The notes beneath the pieces are model-generated. The model was not told the DNA's origin, did no database searches, and worked only from the letters and a program-made list of their open reading frames with translations. From NCBI GenBank assembly GCA_045599325.1, contig JAZRVT010000031.1, positions 108,369-172,368 on the forward strand: a stretch of DNA of 64,000 nt, given 5' to 3'. A program made the translations under genes and the position numbers. Source of the DNA: Cacconaster sp045599325 (GTDB lineage Bacteria > Bacteroidota > Bacteroidia > Bacteroidales > UBA932). Position 1 is the first letter of the stretch; every line of letters begins with the position of its first letter. Shown here one piece after another: positions 16,617 through 25,616 of the stretch.

Positions 16617-18554
16617 TTATTTTTCAAGTTCTTGGCTAATCTCTTCCTTTATGTACTTGGCGAAGGCCTCGACTGACATTGTGCCTCTGTCCTCCCCTCC
16701 TCTCTTTCTCACTGACACTGAGTTTGATGCCTCCTCCTTTTCACCGACGATCAGCAGGAACGGCACCCGCTTAAGCTCATTCTCGCGGATCTTCTTGCCG
16801 ATTGTTTCGTTCCGGTCGTCAATGAAAGCGCGAATTTCGTAATTTTCAAGTAATTCGCAAACTTTTTTAGCAAAATAATTATATTTTTCGCTGATAGGAA
16901 GAATCATCACCTGTTCAGGGATAAGCCAGAGAGGAAGCTTGCCTCCCGTGTGCTCAAGAAGCACTGCCACAAACCTTTCCATAGAGCCGAAAGGAGCGCG
17001 GTGGATCATAACCGGGCGGTGGCGCTTGTCATCGGACCCGATGTACTCGAGTTCGAAGCGCTCAGGCAGGTTGTAGTCCACCTGGATAGTGCCGAGCTGC
17101 CACTTGCGGCCGATGGCATCCTTGACCATGAAGTCGAGCTTAGGACCGTAGAATGCAGCCTCGTCGTACTCCACCACTGTAGGGAGGCCCTTCTCGGCTG
17201 CGGCCTCGACGATAGCGGCCTCTGCCCTGGCCCAGTTCTCCTCGCTGCCGATATAATTGCTGTGGTCAGTCTGGTGGCGGAGAGAAATCTGTGCAGTATA
17301 CTCCTTGAAGTTGAGGGTCTTGAAGATATAGAGCACGATGTCGATGACCTTGCAGAACTCTTCTTTGAGCTGGTCAGGGCGGCAGAAGAGGTGTGCGTCA
17401 TCCTGTGTGAAGCTGCGGACACGGGTAAGGCCGTGGAGCTCGCCGCTCTGCTCATAGCGGTAGACTGTGCCGAACTCGGCGAGGCGGAGAGGCAGGTCCT
17501 TGTAAGAACGCGGCTTGCTGCGGTAGATTTCGCAGTGGTGAGGGCAGTTCATAGGCTTGAGGAGGTATTCCTCACCCTCCTGAGGAGTGGTGATCGGGCG
17601 GAACGAATCCTTGCCGTATTTTGCCCAGTGGCCTGAAGTAACGTAGAGTTCCTTGTTGCCGATGTGCGGGGTGATGACCTGTACGTAGCCGTAGCGGCGC
17701 TGCACCTTGCGGAGGAAGTTCTCGAGCCTCATCCTGAGGTCTGTGCCCTTAGGAAGCCAGAGAGGAAGGCCCATTCCCACTTTCGAGGAGAATGTGAAGA
17801 GTTCCATCTCCTTGCCGATCTTGCGGTGGTCGCGCTTCTTGGCCTCTTCAAGCATGGCGAGGTACTCGTCGAGCATGCTCTTCTTAGGGAAGGTGATGCC
17901 GTAGATGCGGGTGAGCTGCTTGTTATGCTCGTCGCCGCGCCAGTATGCACCTGCTATGGAAGTCAGCTTCACTGCCTTGATGACGGAAGTGTTGCGGATG
18001 TGCGGACCGCGGCAGAGGTCTGTGAAATTGCCGTTGGTGTAGAAGGTGATGGTACCGTCCTCGAGGTCACGGATCAGCTCGCACTTGTACTGGTCGCCCT
18101 TTTCTGTATATTTCTTCATTGCCTCTTCCTTGGAGACATCGATGCGGACGAACTGCTCCTTGGTGCGGGCGAGCTCAATCATCCTGTCCTCGATCTTCTT
18201 GAGGTCGGCCTCTGTGAGCACTCTGTCGCCGAGGTCAATATCATAATAGAAGCCGTTCTCTATGGCAGGGCCGATACCGAACTTCACGCCGTGGTAGAGA
18301 CTTTCGAGAGCCTCTGCCATCAGATGGCTTGAAGAGTGCCAGAAAGCGTTCTTGCCTTCAGGGTCCTCCCACTTGAAGAGTTTTATTGATGAATCTTCAT
18401 TTATTGGTCGGTCGAGATCATAGATCTTGCCACCCACCGATGCACACAAAACATCGGCTGCGAGTCTTGGGTTGATGCTCTCAGCGATCTGATAAGCGGT
18501 CACGCCCTTCTCGAACTCTTTGACGTTGCCGTCAGGAAATGTGATTTTAATCAT
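16617..18554 (-). CDS. thrS: Threonine-tRNA ligase
   Basis: A 645-residue class II aminoacyl-tRNA synthetase. In order: an N-terminal TGS domain (MIKITFPDGNVKEFEKG), the editing domain with HSSSHLMAEAL (about 70-80) and GPHIRNTSVIKAVKL, the catalytic core with the zinc-binding region LLKPMNCPHHCEIY and LHGLTRVRSFTQDDAH, motif 3 around PVMIHRAPFGSMERF, and the C-terminal anticodon-binding domain. The ATG before IKITF is chosen because it gives the normal family N-terminus; a longer open frame upstream would run into the promoter and start of the divergent gene. It heads the thrS-infC-rpmI-rplT-lepB unit. Confidence 0.97.
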   Translation of the reverse strand: MIKITFPDGNVKEFEKGVTAYQIAESINPRLAADVLCASVGGKIYDLDRPINEDSSIKLFKWEDPEGKNAFWHSSSHLMAEALESLYHGVKFGIGPAIENGFYYDIDLGDRVLTEADLKKIEDRMIELARTKEQFVRIDVSKEEAMKKYTEKGDQYKCELIRDLEDGTITFYTNGNFTDLCRGPHIRNTSVIKAVKLTSIAGAYWRGDEHNKQLTRIYGITFPKKSMLDEYLAMLEEAKKRDHRKIGKEMELFTFSSKVGMGLPLWLPKGTDLRMRLENFLRKVQRRYGYVQVITPHIGNKELYVTSGHWAKYGKDSFRPITTPQEGEEYLLKPMNCPHHCEIYRSKPRSYKDLPLRLAEFGTVYRYEQSGELHGLTRVRSFTQDDAHLFCRPDQLKEEFCKVIDIVLYIFKTLNFKEYTAQISLRHQTDHSNYIGSEENWARAEAAIVEAAAEKGLPTVVEYDEAAFYGPKLDFMVKDAIGRKWQLGTIQVDYNLPERFELEYIGSDDKRHRPVMIHRAPFGSMERFVAVLLEHTGGKLPLWLIPEQVMILPISEKYNYFAKKVCELLENYEIRAFIDDRNETIGKKIRENELKRVPFLLIVGEKEEASNSVSVRKRGGEDRGTMSVEAFAKYIKEEISQELEK

Positions 18555-18578
18555 TACAACAGATTTAAGTTTATCCCG

Positions 18579-18586
18579 CAAATTTA
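18579..18586 (-). promoter_or_regulatory. -7 promoter box of the thrS operon
   Basis: TAAATTTG on the minus strand, about 25 bases upstream of the thrS start. It lies back-to-back with the -7 box of the divergent DUF4199 gene, 12 bases away. No clear -33 element is seen. Confidence 0.5.
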
Positions 18587-18598
18587 GCATTAATTTTA

Positions 18599-18606
18599 TA
18601 TCTTTG
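18599..18606 (+). promoter_or_regulatory. -7 promoter box of the DUF4199 gene
   Basis: TATCTTTG on the plus strand fits TAnnTTTG. It lies 27 bases upstream of the proposed TTG start and rules out longer versions of that protein that begin before the box. Confidence 0.55.
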
Positions 18607-18633
18607 CATCGTTTAACCCTTAAAATCATCGTT

Positions 18634-19221
18634 TTGGAACAGTCTGAACACACCTTGAGGGACAAGTGGAGCGAGGCCGCAAAGGACGGCCTGATGCTGG
18701 CTCTCATCTCAGTAGTGATTTTCACCATCTCTGCATTCGTGAAGAACGGATTCCTCGGCACCCTCCTCTGGGCGCTCAAGTTTGTCGGAAGCATTCTCCT
18801 GCTCAGGGCAATAATGCACCGCTACGGCGCCGCCCACAAGGGCGAGTCCACCTATTCCTACGGCCTTATGACAGGCTGCTGCTCTGCAGTGGTCTGCGCA
18901 GTCTTCACATTCTTCCTCTACAGGTTCATAGTTCCCGGCGCCGTGACCGACATTTTCAACCAGCTCTATGAGACTCTGGGCGCGATATCAGCCGGTATCG
19001 AGGATATGGGGATGTCTCAGGATATGATGCTCAAGCTCGAGGACAACTACCCTCAGTACGCCTGCATCAGCATGTTCATGACCTGCATCTTCTGGGCGCT
19101 CATACTCCCTGCCTTCCTCCGCGGAGGCAGCGGTTCTGCCAGCGTATTCACCGAGGATGAACTCAACGGCATCACCGCAGAGCAGGAGACGGAGGATAAC
19201 GAAGAAAACGAAGAAGAGTAA
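18634..19221 (+). CDS. DUF4199 membrane protein
   Basis: A 195-residue inner membrane protein with about four helices (around residues 18-40, 44-62, 75-98 and 150-170) and an acidic C-terminus (ETEDNEENEEE). It matches DUF4199, a Bacteroidota family of unknown function commonly found directly before a polyprenyl-type glycosyltransferase gene, as here (one-base gap). I place the start at a TTG (LEQSEHTLRDKW), because an upstream ATG in the same frame lies inside thrS on the other strand, before the likely promoter box. A role in glycan or lipid modification at the membrane is inferred from the partner only. Confidence 0.82.
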   Translation: MEQSEHTLRDKWSEAAKDGLMLALISVVIFTISAFVKNGFLGTLLWALKFVGSILLLRAIMHRYGAAHKGESTYSYGLMTGCCSAVVCAVFTFFLYRFIVPGAVTDIFNQLYETLGAISAGIEDMGMSQDMMLKLEDNYPQYACISMFMTCIFWALILPAFLRGGSGSASVFTEDELNGITAEQETEDNEENEEE

Positions 19222-19222
19222 T

Positions 19223-20176
19223 ATGGACCTTTCAATCGTCATTTCCCTTTTCAACGAAGAAGAGTCCCTTCCTGAACTCGTCAGCTGGATTGACCGCACC
19301 CTTCAGCCGGAGGGGCTCTCATACGAAATCATAATGGTGGACGACGGTTCCACAGACACATCCTGGAAGGTTGTCAGCAGCCTCTCAGAGCAATATCCGC
19401 AGATCCGCGCCATCAGATTCCGCCGCAACTACGGCAAGTCCGCCGCCCTCTACTGCGGCTTCGACGCAGCCCGGGGAGACATCGTGGTCACAATGGACGC
19501 CGACCTGCAGGACAGCCCCGAGGAGATCCCTGAGATGATGAGGATGATACGGGAAGAGGGCTACGACCTCGTGTCCGGCTGGAAGAAGAAACGCTACGAC
19601 AATGTCGCCACCAAGAACCTTCCTTCCAAACTTTACAACGCTACAGCCCGCAAGGTCACAGGCATCAGGCTCCACGATATGAACTGCGGTCTCAAGGCAT
19701 ACCGCAGGGACGTTGTCAAGAACATCGAGGTCTACGGCGAGATGCACCGCTTCATCCCGTACCTCGCAAAGAACGCCGGATTCTGCAACATCGGTGAGAA
19801 AGTCGTCCAGCACCAGGCCCGCAAATATGGAAAGAGCAAGTTCGGGATTGACCGTTTCGTCCACGGATTCCTCGACCTGCTCTCAATCTGGTTCCTCCAG
19901 AAATTCGGCAAGAAGCCTATGTATCTTTTCGGCGGACTCGGCACCCTCACATTCCTTGCAGGTTTCCTGATTGCAGTCATTCTGATCATCAAGAAACTCG
20001 TCTGCCAGGCCAACGGCACAGCATTCCGCGCGGTGACGGACCAGCCGCTCTTCTATCTGGCGCTTGTGGCGCTCATCATCGGAGTGATGCTGTTCCTCAC
20101 GGGTTTCCTCGCCGAGCTGATCTCAAGGAACAGCCCGGAAAGGAACCGGTATAATATCAAGGAGACTATCGGATAG
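19223..20176 (+). CDS. Family 2 glycosyltransferase, dolichyl/undecaprenyl-phosphate sugar synthase type
   Basis: A 317-residue GT2 enzyme. The GT-A fold shows ISLFNEEESL at the N-terminus, MVDDGSTD (about 34-41), the metal-binding MDADLQDSPEEIP (about 91-103) and MNCGLKAYRRDVV. Two C-terminal helices (about 236-260 and 275-300) anchor it in the inner membrane. This layout matches DPM1/ArnC/YfdH-like enzymes, which move a sugar from a nucleotide donor to a polyprenyl phosphate for envelope glycans. The start is the ATG one base after the DUF4199 stop, so the two are co-translated. It converges on the bactofilin gene with only two bases between the stop codons. Confidence 0.92.
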   Translation: MDLSIVISLFNEEESLPELVSWIDRTLQPEGLSYEIIMVDDGSTDTSWKVVSSLSEQYPQIRAIRFRRNYGKSAALYCGFDAARGDIVVTMDADLQDSPEEIPEMMRMIREEGYDLVSGWKKKRYDNVATKNLPSKLYNATARKVTGIRLHDMNCGLKAYRRDVVKNIEVYGEMHRFIPYLAKNAGFCNIGEKVVQHQARKYGKSKFGIDRFVHGFLDLLSIWFLQKFGKKPMYLFGGLGTLTFLAGFLIAVILIIKKLVCQANGTAFRAVTDQPLFYLALVALIIGVMLFLTGFLAELISRNSPERNRYNIKETIG

Positions 20177-20178
20177 TC

Positions 20179-20853
20179 CTATCCCCTGTCTGAGTAGAAA
20201 AACCTGTTGTCATCATCGAGTTCGACCGGCTCTTCTTCCGGTTCAGGCTCGACGAATGCAGGCTTTGCAGGCGCTGGCTCCGGTTTCGGCGCAGGTGCAG
20301 GCTCCGGCTTTGGAGCGGCGGCAGCCTTCTCGGCAGCTGCCCTCTCGCTTGCGAGCAGCACGCGCGGGAACTTCTGGTCGAGTGCTGCCTGATAGTCAGA
20401 TGCGAGGCCGTCGTATTCCTCTCTTGAGATTATCTGGCAGTTGCCTTCGAAATGCGCACCGTTCTCCACGCAGAGTTTCTGGATGCGGATAATGCCTTTG
20501 AGATTGCAGGTATTCATCAGTGAAAGTATCTCACCGGCGACGACATTGCCTTCCATTGTTCCGTAGATGTCAACGTTGTCCGAGAAGATGTCACCGATGA
20601 CGACACCGGTCTTGCCGATCGTCACCTTTCCGCTGCAGACGATGTCGCCGTAAACGCGGCCGTCGATGCGGATGTCACGGGTTGAGAAAAGTGCGCTGAG
20701 GCGGACTTCAGTTCCGTCAGGGATCCTGGCGCTGTCGCCTCGTGAACTTGTTGGTGTGGTAGGGGTTGCGACTCTCGGAGTCTCCGGCTCCGGGGTCCAA
20801 GAATTGAGCTTGCTGCTCATATCTTCTGATTTTTTAGATGTGAATAGATTCAT
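20179..20853 (-). CDS. Bactofilin
   Basis: A 224-residue bactofilin, a bacterial cytoskeletal protein that polymerises without nucleotide into filaments linked to cell shape and wall synthesis. The central beta-helix (about 55-150) shows the repeating pattern IDGRVYGDIVCSGKVTIG, GVVIGDIFSDNVDIYGTMEG and NLKGIIRIQKL. Short N- and C-terminal tails flank it, and the C-terminal one is rich in Pro, Ala and Glu. The start MNLFTSKKSED overlaps the end of lpdA by 20 bases; an ATG 33 bases further in (MSSKLNSW) is an alternative. It is the last gene after secA and lpdA. Confidence 0.9.
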   Translation of the reverse strand: MNLFTSKKSEDMSSKLNSWTPEPETPRVATPTTPTSSRGDSARIPDGTEVRLSALFSTRDIRIDGRVYGDIVCSGKVTIGKTGVVIGDIFSDNVDIYGTMEGNVVAGEILSLMNTCNLKGIIRIQKLCVENGAHFEGNCQIISREEYDGLASDYQAALDQKFPRVLLASERAAAEKAAAAPKPEPAPAPKPEPAPAKPAFVEPEPEEEPVELDDDNRFFYSDRG

Positions 20854-22219
20854 TGTGTGCTGCGGCTGCCGCCTCCATTATTGCTTCACTCATGGTTGGA
20901 TGTGGGAATACGCTATCAATCAAGCGCTTAGAAGTTACACCCATATTTCTGGCAACTACGATGCCGCCAATCATCTCAGCAACACCTTCGCCCACCAGAT
21001 GGGCGCCTAGAACCTTGTCGGTCGCCTCATCGATCACAAGCTTGACAAATCCGTCGCGCGCGCCGGCGGCAGTGGCCTTGCCGGAAGCGGTGAACGGGAA
21101 CTTGCCCACCCTGTAACTGATGCCGAGCTCCTTTGCCTTGCGCTCTGTCATTCCGACAGAAGCCACTTCAGGAGTAATGTATGTACAGCCCGGGATATTG
21201 TCATAGTTGACCTTTTCAGGGTTGAGACCCGCCATCTTCTCCACACAGCACACCGCTTCGGCCGAAGCCACGTGCGCGAGAGCAGGTGTGGCGATGACAT
21301 CACCTATGGCATAGATGCCGTCAGCTGCCCTGTAGTCATCGTCAACCACAATCTTTCCGCGGTTGAACCGGACCCCGAGAGCCTCCAGACCCAGCCCTTC
21401 TGTGTTCGGACGGACGCCTACTGCAGAGAGGACCTTCTCTGCCTCGATGACCTCCTCCCCTTTCTTCGTCTCGACCGTCAGCCTGCAGAGGTCTCCGGTG
21501 GTGTCGACACTCTTCACGCTGGAAGAGACCATCACCTTGATGCCGGCCTTGCGGAGGGAGCGGCTTACCTGTGCGCAGACGTCGTCATCCTCTATCGGGA
21601 GGACGCGGTCCAGGAACTCGATGATAGTCACCTCGACGCCGAGAGAGTGGTAGAAAAATGCGAGCTCAGTGCCGATGGCACCGCTGCCGATGACAGCAAG
21701 GCTCTTTGGAAGGGACTGCGGAGCAAGGGCCTGGTAGTAGCACCATATCTTTTCGCCGTCGATCGGGGCGAACGGGAGTTCGGCCGGATGCGAGCCGGTC
21801 GCGATGATGACGCGGTCAGCCTCGAACACCTCAGTCCCGCCGTCAGCCATATCCACGCTGACACGCCTGCCTTCGAGGATCTTTCCAGTGCCGCGGATGA
21901 CTGTCACCTTGTTCTTCTTGAGCAGATATTCCACACCTTTGTTCATTGTGGCGGACACATTGCGGCTGCGGGCCACAATCTTTTCCAGGTCAGGGGTGAC
22001 ATTCTCCGCAGAGAAGCCGTAGTCAGCGCAGTGCTGCGCATAGTGGAGGGCCTGGGCGCTCTTGAGCAGCGCCTTGGTAGGGATGCAGCCCCAGTTGAGA
22101 CAGATGCCGCCAAGCTCGCCGCGTTCGACGACTGCTGTGCTGAACCCGAGCTGTGCGGAGCGGATGGCAGCCACATAGCCGCCAGGACCGGACCCGATGA
22201 TAATATTGTCGTATTTCAT
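20834..22219 (-). CDS. lpdA: Dihydrolipoyl dehydrogenase
   Basis: A 461-residue flavoprotein, the E3 component of 2-oxoacid dehydrogenase complexes or the glycine cleavage system; it reoxidises dihydrolipoamide with NAD+. It shows the FAD-binding GSGPGGYVAA near the N-terminus, the redox-active disulfide in GGICLNWGCIPTKAL (about 36-50), a second Rossmann site VIGSGAIGTELAFF, and the C-terminal His-Glu pair in FPHPTMSEAIMEA. The ATG before KYDNIII is chosen; a longer open frame upstream would overlap secA. The start is 14 bases after the secA stop. No E1 or E2 genes are nearby, so the complex it serves is not shown. Confidence 0.96.
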   Translation of the reverse strand: MKYDNIIIGSGPGGYVAAIRSAQLGFSTAVVERGELGGICLNWGCIPTKALLKSAQALHYAQHCADYGFSAENVTPDLEKIVARSRNVSATMNKGVEYLLKKNKVTVIRGTGKILEGRRVSVDMADGGTEVFEADRVIIATGSHPAELPFAPIDGEKIWCYYQALAPQSLPKSLAVIGSGAIGTELAFFYHSLGVEVTIIEFLDRVLPIEDDDVCAQVSRSLRKAGIKVMVSSSVKSVDTTGDLCRLTVETKKGEEVIEAEKVLSAVGVRPNTEGLGLEALGVRFNRGKIVVDDDYRAADGIYAIGDVIATPALAHVASAEAVCCVEKMAGLNPEKVNYDNIPGCTYITPEVASVGMTERKAKELGISYRVGKFPFTASGKATAAGARDGFVKLVIDEATDKVLGAHLVGEGVAEMIGGIVVARNMGVTSKRLIDSVFPHPTMSEAIMEAAAAAHNESIHI

Positions 22220-22233
22220 ATTGCTGTTGTTCG

Positions 22234-25200
22234 TTAAAGATCTTTTCCGTGGCAGTTCTTGAACTTCTTGCCGCTGCCGCAAGGGCAAGGGTCGTTGCGG
22301 CCCACCTTCTTCTCCACGTGGACAGGGGCGTTCGACTTAGGTTCTGAGCTGTTGGTGGCGAGGTCAGGACGGCTTGCCTGCATACGGCTGAGGTCAGAGT
22401 GCTTCTCGTGCGCCTCTGACACCTCGACCTCCTCAGGAGTCTGGTCCCTCTTCAGGAATATCTGAGCCCTCATCAGGAACGCGAGAACGTCCTTGCTGAG
22501 ATTCTCAAGCATTGTGATGAAGAGGTTGAAGCTCTCGCCCTTGTAGATGAGGATAGGGTCTTTCTGCTCGTATGCCGCATTCTGGACTGACTGCTTGAGG
22601 TCATCCATATCGCGGAGGTGCTGTTTCCAGTAGTTGTCGATCACGCGGAGGGTGATGGTCTTCTCTACGGCGCGGATAAGCTCGCGGCCCTTCGTATCGT
22701 ACGCCTTGCGGAGATCGACGAGAATCGTGTAGACCATCTTGCCGTCGGTCACTGGGACAGCGATGTTCTGGTAGTACATCCTCTTGGTCTCATAGACATA
22801 CTTGATGATCGGCCAGGCCTGCTCCACGAGAGTGTCGAACCTGCGCTGCTGTGTTTCGAGGATGCTCTTCTGGAGAGCCTCCACCAGCTGCTGCTTGCCG
22901 GCCTTGTCAAAGAACTTCCCGTCGAAGTCAGGGGTGATGGCGAGTATCTTGGTGAGCTCCTCGCAGAAGGAAGCGTAGTCGAGGTCCTTGTTCTGGTCGA
23001 CGAACATCTCGCAGTAGTCGGTTGCCATATTGAGCACGTCCACGTCGATCCTCTCGCCGGTGAGTGCGCTGCGGCGCTTTGTATAGACGACCTCTCTCTG
23101 GGAGTTCATCACATCGTCGTAGTCCACCAGCCTCTTTCGGGTGCCGTAGTCGTTCTCCTCAACCTTGCGCTGAGCCCTTTCGATGGCGCTTGAGAGCATC
23201 GAAGCCTGAAGGGCCTCGTTCTCCGCCATACCCATCCTGTCAACCACGCTGGTTATCCTCTCGCTTCCGAAGAGACGCATCAGGTCATCCTCGAGCGAGA
23301 CATAGAAGATAGAGCTTCCCGGGTCGCCCTGACGGCCGCTTCGGCCTCGAAGCTGACGGTCGACACGGCGGCTGTCGTGGCGTTCAGTGCCTATGATGGC
23401 GAGTCCTCCGGCCGCCTTCACTTCAGGAGTAAGCTTGATATCGGTACCACGGCCCGCCATATTGGTCGCGATAGTGACTGTTGCAGGTTCACCTGCGTGA
23501 GCCACGATCTCAGCCTCGCGTGCGTGCTGCTTTGCATTGAGCACCTGGTGCCTGATGCCGCGTATCTTCAGCATCCTGCTGAGGAGTTCGGATATCTCGA
23601 CTGACGTGGTGCCCACAAGCACCGGACGGCCGAGTGCGATATATTCCTGTATCTTTTCGATAACGGCGTTGTACTTCGCCTTCTTGGTCTTGTAGATGAG
23701 GTCCTCCATATCATCGCGGATGACTGGGCGGTTGGTAGGGATGACCACCACATCGAGCTTGTAGATGCCCCAGAACTCACCTGCCTCGGTCTCAGCAGTA
23801 CCGGTCATTCCGGAGAGCTTGTGGTACATCCTGAAGTAGTTCTGGAGGGTGATGGTCGCGAAAGTCTGGGTCGCTGCCTCAACCTTCACATTCTCCTTCG
23901 CCTCCACTGCCTGATGGAGGCCGTCGCTCCAGCGGCGTCCCTCCATAATACGGCCGGTACCCTCGTCGACAATCTTGACCTTGCCTTCGATGATGACATA
24001 GTCCACATCCTTGGCGAACATAGCATATGCCTTCAGCAGCTGGTCGACAGTGTGCATACGCTCAGCCTTGAGGGAGTAGTTGGCATAGAGTTCGTCCTTC
24101 TGCTTCACCTTCTCCTCAGCAGGGAGGTCGGTGTGGTCGATCCTGGCCACTTCGTCACCTATCTTCGGCATAAGGAAGAAGTCCTTGTCGCCCACGGCCT
24201 CAGCCAGAACGTCGTTGCCCTTGTCAGTGAGCTCCACGCTCCTCTGCTGCTCGTCTATCACGAAAAAGAGGTCATTGGTGATGATGCGCTGCTCGATGTC
24301 CTTGTCGGAGAAAGCGGCACGGATGATCTTGCTGTCAACGTCCTGGAGAATCTGCTTGATGCCCGGCTCGCTGAGATACTTGATCAGAGGAGGATATTTA
24401 GGGAGTCCCTTGTGCGCCTTGAGGAGGAGTATCTCGCCCTCATCCTTCACGCGTCCTGCTGCAATGAGCTTCTTCGCCTCATTGAGATACTGGTTGACGA
24501 GGTTCTTCTGCGCGTTGTAGAGTTTCTCCACATACGGCTTGTATTCGATGAAGGTCCCGTCCCCCGCCCTCTCCACAGGGCCGGAGATGATGAGCGGTGT
24601 CCTCGCGTCATCGATCAGGACGGAGTCCACCTCGTCGACGATAGCGAAGTGGTGCTTGCGCTGCACGAGGTCGGCCGGGTTGATGGCCATATTGTCTCGG
24701 AGGTAGTCGAAGCCGAATTCGTTGTTGGTGCCGAAAGTGATGTCGGACTGGTATGCCTTGCGCCTTGCGTCAGTGCTCGGCTGGTGCTTGTCGATGCAGT
24801 CAACGCTCAGGCCGTGGAACATATAGAGAGGTCCCATCCACTCCGAGTCTCGCTTGGAGAGGTAGTCGTTGACAGTGACAACGTGCACGCCCTTTCCGGC
24901 GAGCGCGTTGAGGAATACAGGAAGCGTAGCGACGAGGGTCTTTCCTTCACCTGTCGCCATCTCGGCGATCTTGCCTTGATGGAGCACGGTGCCGCCGATG
25001 AGCTGCACGTCATAGTGGACCATATCCCAGGTGACCATATTGCCGCCTGCCATCCAGCTGTTCTTCCATATTGCAGTCTCCCCGTCGATTGTCACGAAAT
25101 CGTGGTTGGCGCTGAGGGCGCGGTCGAAATCAGTGGCGGTGACGCGGATCTTCTCGTTCTCCTTGAAGCGGCGTGCCGTTGACTTCATTATCGCGAATGC

Positions 25201-25527
25201 GTCTGGAAGCACCTTGTCAAGGATCTCCTCGATCTTCGTGTCTATTGTCTTGTTGAGTTCGTCGAGTTCGGTGGCGAGCTTCTCCTTGAGGGAGACTTCC
25301 ATCTCAGGGTCAGCAAGCTGCTCGCGGATTTCGACGACCTTCTTCTCCTCACCTGCGACGTATGATGATATTTTCTCACGGATGGCAGCCGATTCAGCCC
25401 TGAGTCCATCATCGCTGAGCTTGTCTATGCGTTCATAGGCAGCGAGGATGAGCTTGAGGGTCGGGGTGATCTGCTTGAGGTCCCTGTCGGCCTTCGATCC
25501 GAAAAGCTTCTTAAGAATATTTGCCAT
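22234..25527 (-). CDS. secA: Protein translocase subunit SecA
   Basis: A 1097-residue ATPase motor that drives preproteins through SecYEG. It shows Walker A MATGEGKTLVA, the Walker B region VDEVDSVLIDDARTPL, the helicase-like TNMAGRGTDIKL and GRSGRQGDPG, the scaffold and wing domains, and a C-terminal zinc-binding tail GRNDPCPCGSGKKFKNCHG (SEC-C), which contacts SecB or ribosomes. It is about 200 residues longer than the E. coli protein, with insertions in the nucleotide-binding region (around 370-440) as is usual in Bacteroidota. It heads the secA-lpdA-bactofilin unit and has its own -7 box. Confidence 0.98.
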   Translation of the reverse strand: MANILKKLFGSKADRDLKQITPTLKLILAAYERIDKLSDDGLRAESAAIREKISSYVAGEEKKVVEIREQLADPEMEVSLKEKLATELDELNKTIDTKIEEILDKVLPDAFAIMKSTARRFKENEKIRVTATDFDRALSANHDFVTIDGETAIWKNSWMAGGNMVTWDMVHYDVQLIGGTVLHQGKIAEMATGEGKTLVATLPVFLNALAGKGVHVVTVNDYLSKRDSEWMGPLYMFHGLSVDCIDKHQPSTDARRKAYQSDITFGTNNEFGFDYLRDNMAINPADLVQRKHHFAIVDEVDSVLIDDARTPLIISGPVERAGDGTFIEYKPYVEKLYNAQKNLVNQYLNEAKKLIAAGRVKDEGEILLLKAHKGLPKYPPLIKYLSEPGIKQILQDVDSKIIRAAFSDKDIEQRIITNDLFFVIDEQQRSVELTDKGNDVLAEAVGDKDFFLMPKIGDEVARIDHTDLPAEEKVKQKDELYANYSLKAERMHTVDQLLKAYAMFAKDVDYVIIEGKVKIVDEGTGRIMEGRRWSDGLHQAVEAKENVKVEAATQTFATITLQNYFRMYHKLSGMTGTAETEAGEFWGIYKLDVVVIPTNRPVIRDDMEDLIYKTKKAKYNAVIEKIQEYIALGRPVLVGTTSVEISELLSRMLKIRGIRHQVLNAKQHAREAEIVAHAGEPATVTIATNMAGRGTDIKLTPEVKAAGGLAIIGTERHDSRRVDRQLRGRSGRQGDPGSSIFYVSLEDDLMRLFGSERITSVVDRMGMAENEALQASMLSSAIERAQRKVEENDYGTRKRLVDYDDVMNSQREVVYTKRRSALTGERIDVDVLNMATDYCEMFVDQNKDLDYASFCEELTKILAITPDFDGKFFDKAGKQQLVEALQKSILETQQRRFDTLVEQAWPIIKYVYETKRMYYQNIAVPVTDGKMVYTILVDLRKAYDTKGRELIRAVEKTITLRVIDNYWKQHLRDMDDLKQSVQNAAYEQKDPILIYKGESFNLFITMLENLSKDVLAFLMRAQIFLKRDQTPEEVEVSEAHEKHSDLSRMQASRPDLATNSSEPKSNAPVHVEKKVGRNDPCPCGSGKKFKNCHGKDL

Positions 25528-25547
25528 AATTCAGTATTTGTATCCTG

Positions 25548-25555
25548 CAAATGTA
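25548..25555 (-). promoter_or_regulatory. -7 promoter box of secA
   Basis: TACATTTG on the minus strand, 20 bases upstream of the secA start and downstream of the dnaK terminator. No -33 TTG is found at 19 bases. Confidence 0.5.
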
Positions 25556-25571
25556 ACAATTAAAAAGCAAT

Positions 25572-25602
25572 AAAAAAAGGGCGGTCCGGAAGGGCCGCCC
25601 TT
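25572..25602 (-). terminator. Rho-independent terminator of dnaK
   Basis: An 11-base-pair stem (AAGGGCGG paired with CCGCCCTT, extended inward with one T:G pair) has a four-base loop and is followed on the minus strand by seven T. It separates dnaK from secA. Confidence 0.9.
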
Positions 25603-25616
25603 CAAATCACAACTAT

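Noticed and set aside
23821..25182. Long open frame opposite secA
   Set aside because: Antisense shadow of secA; no protein features.
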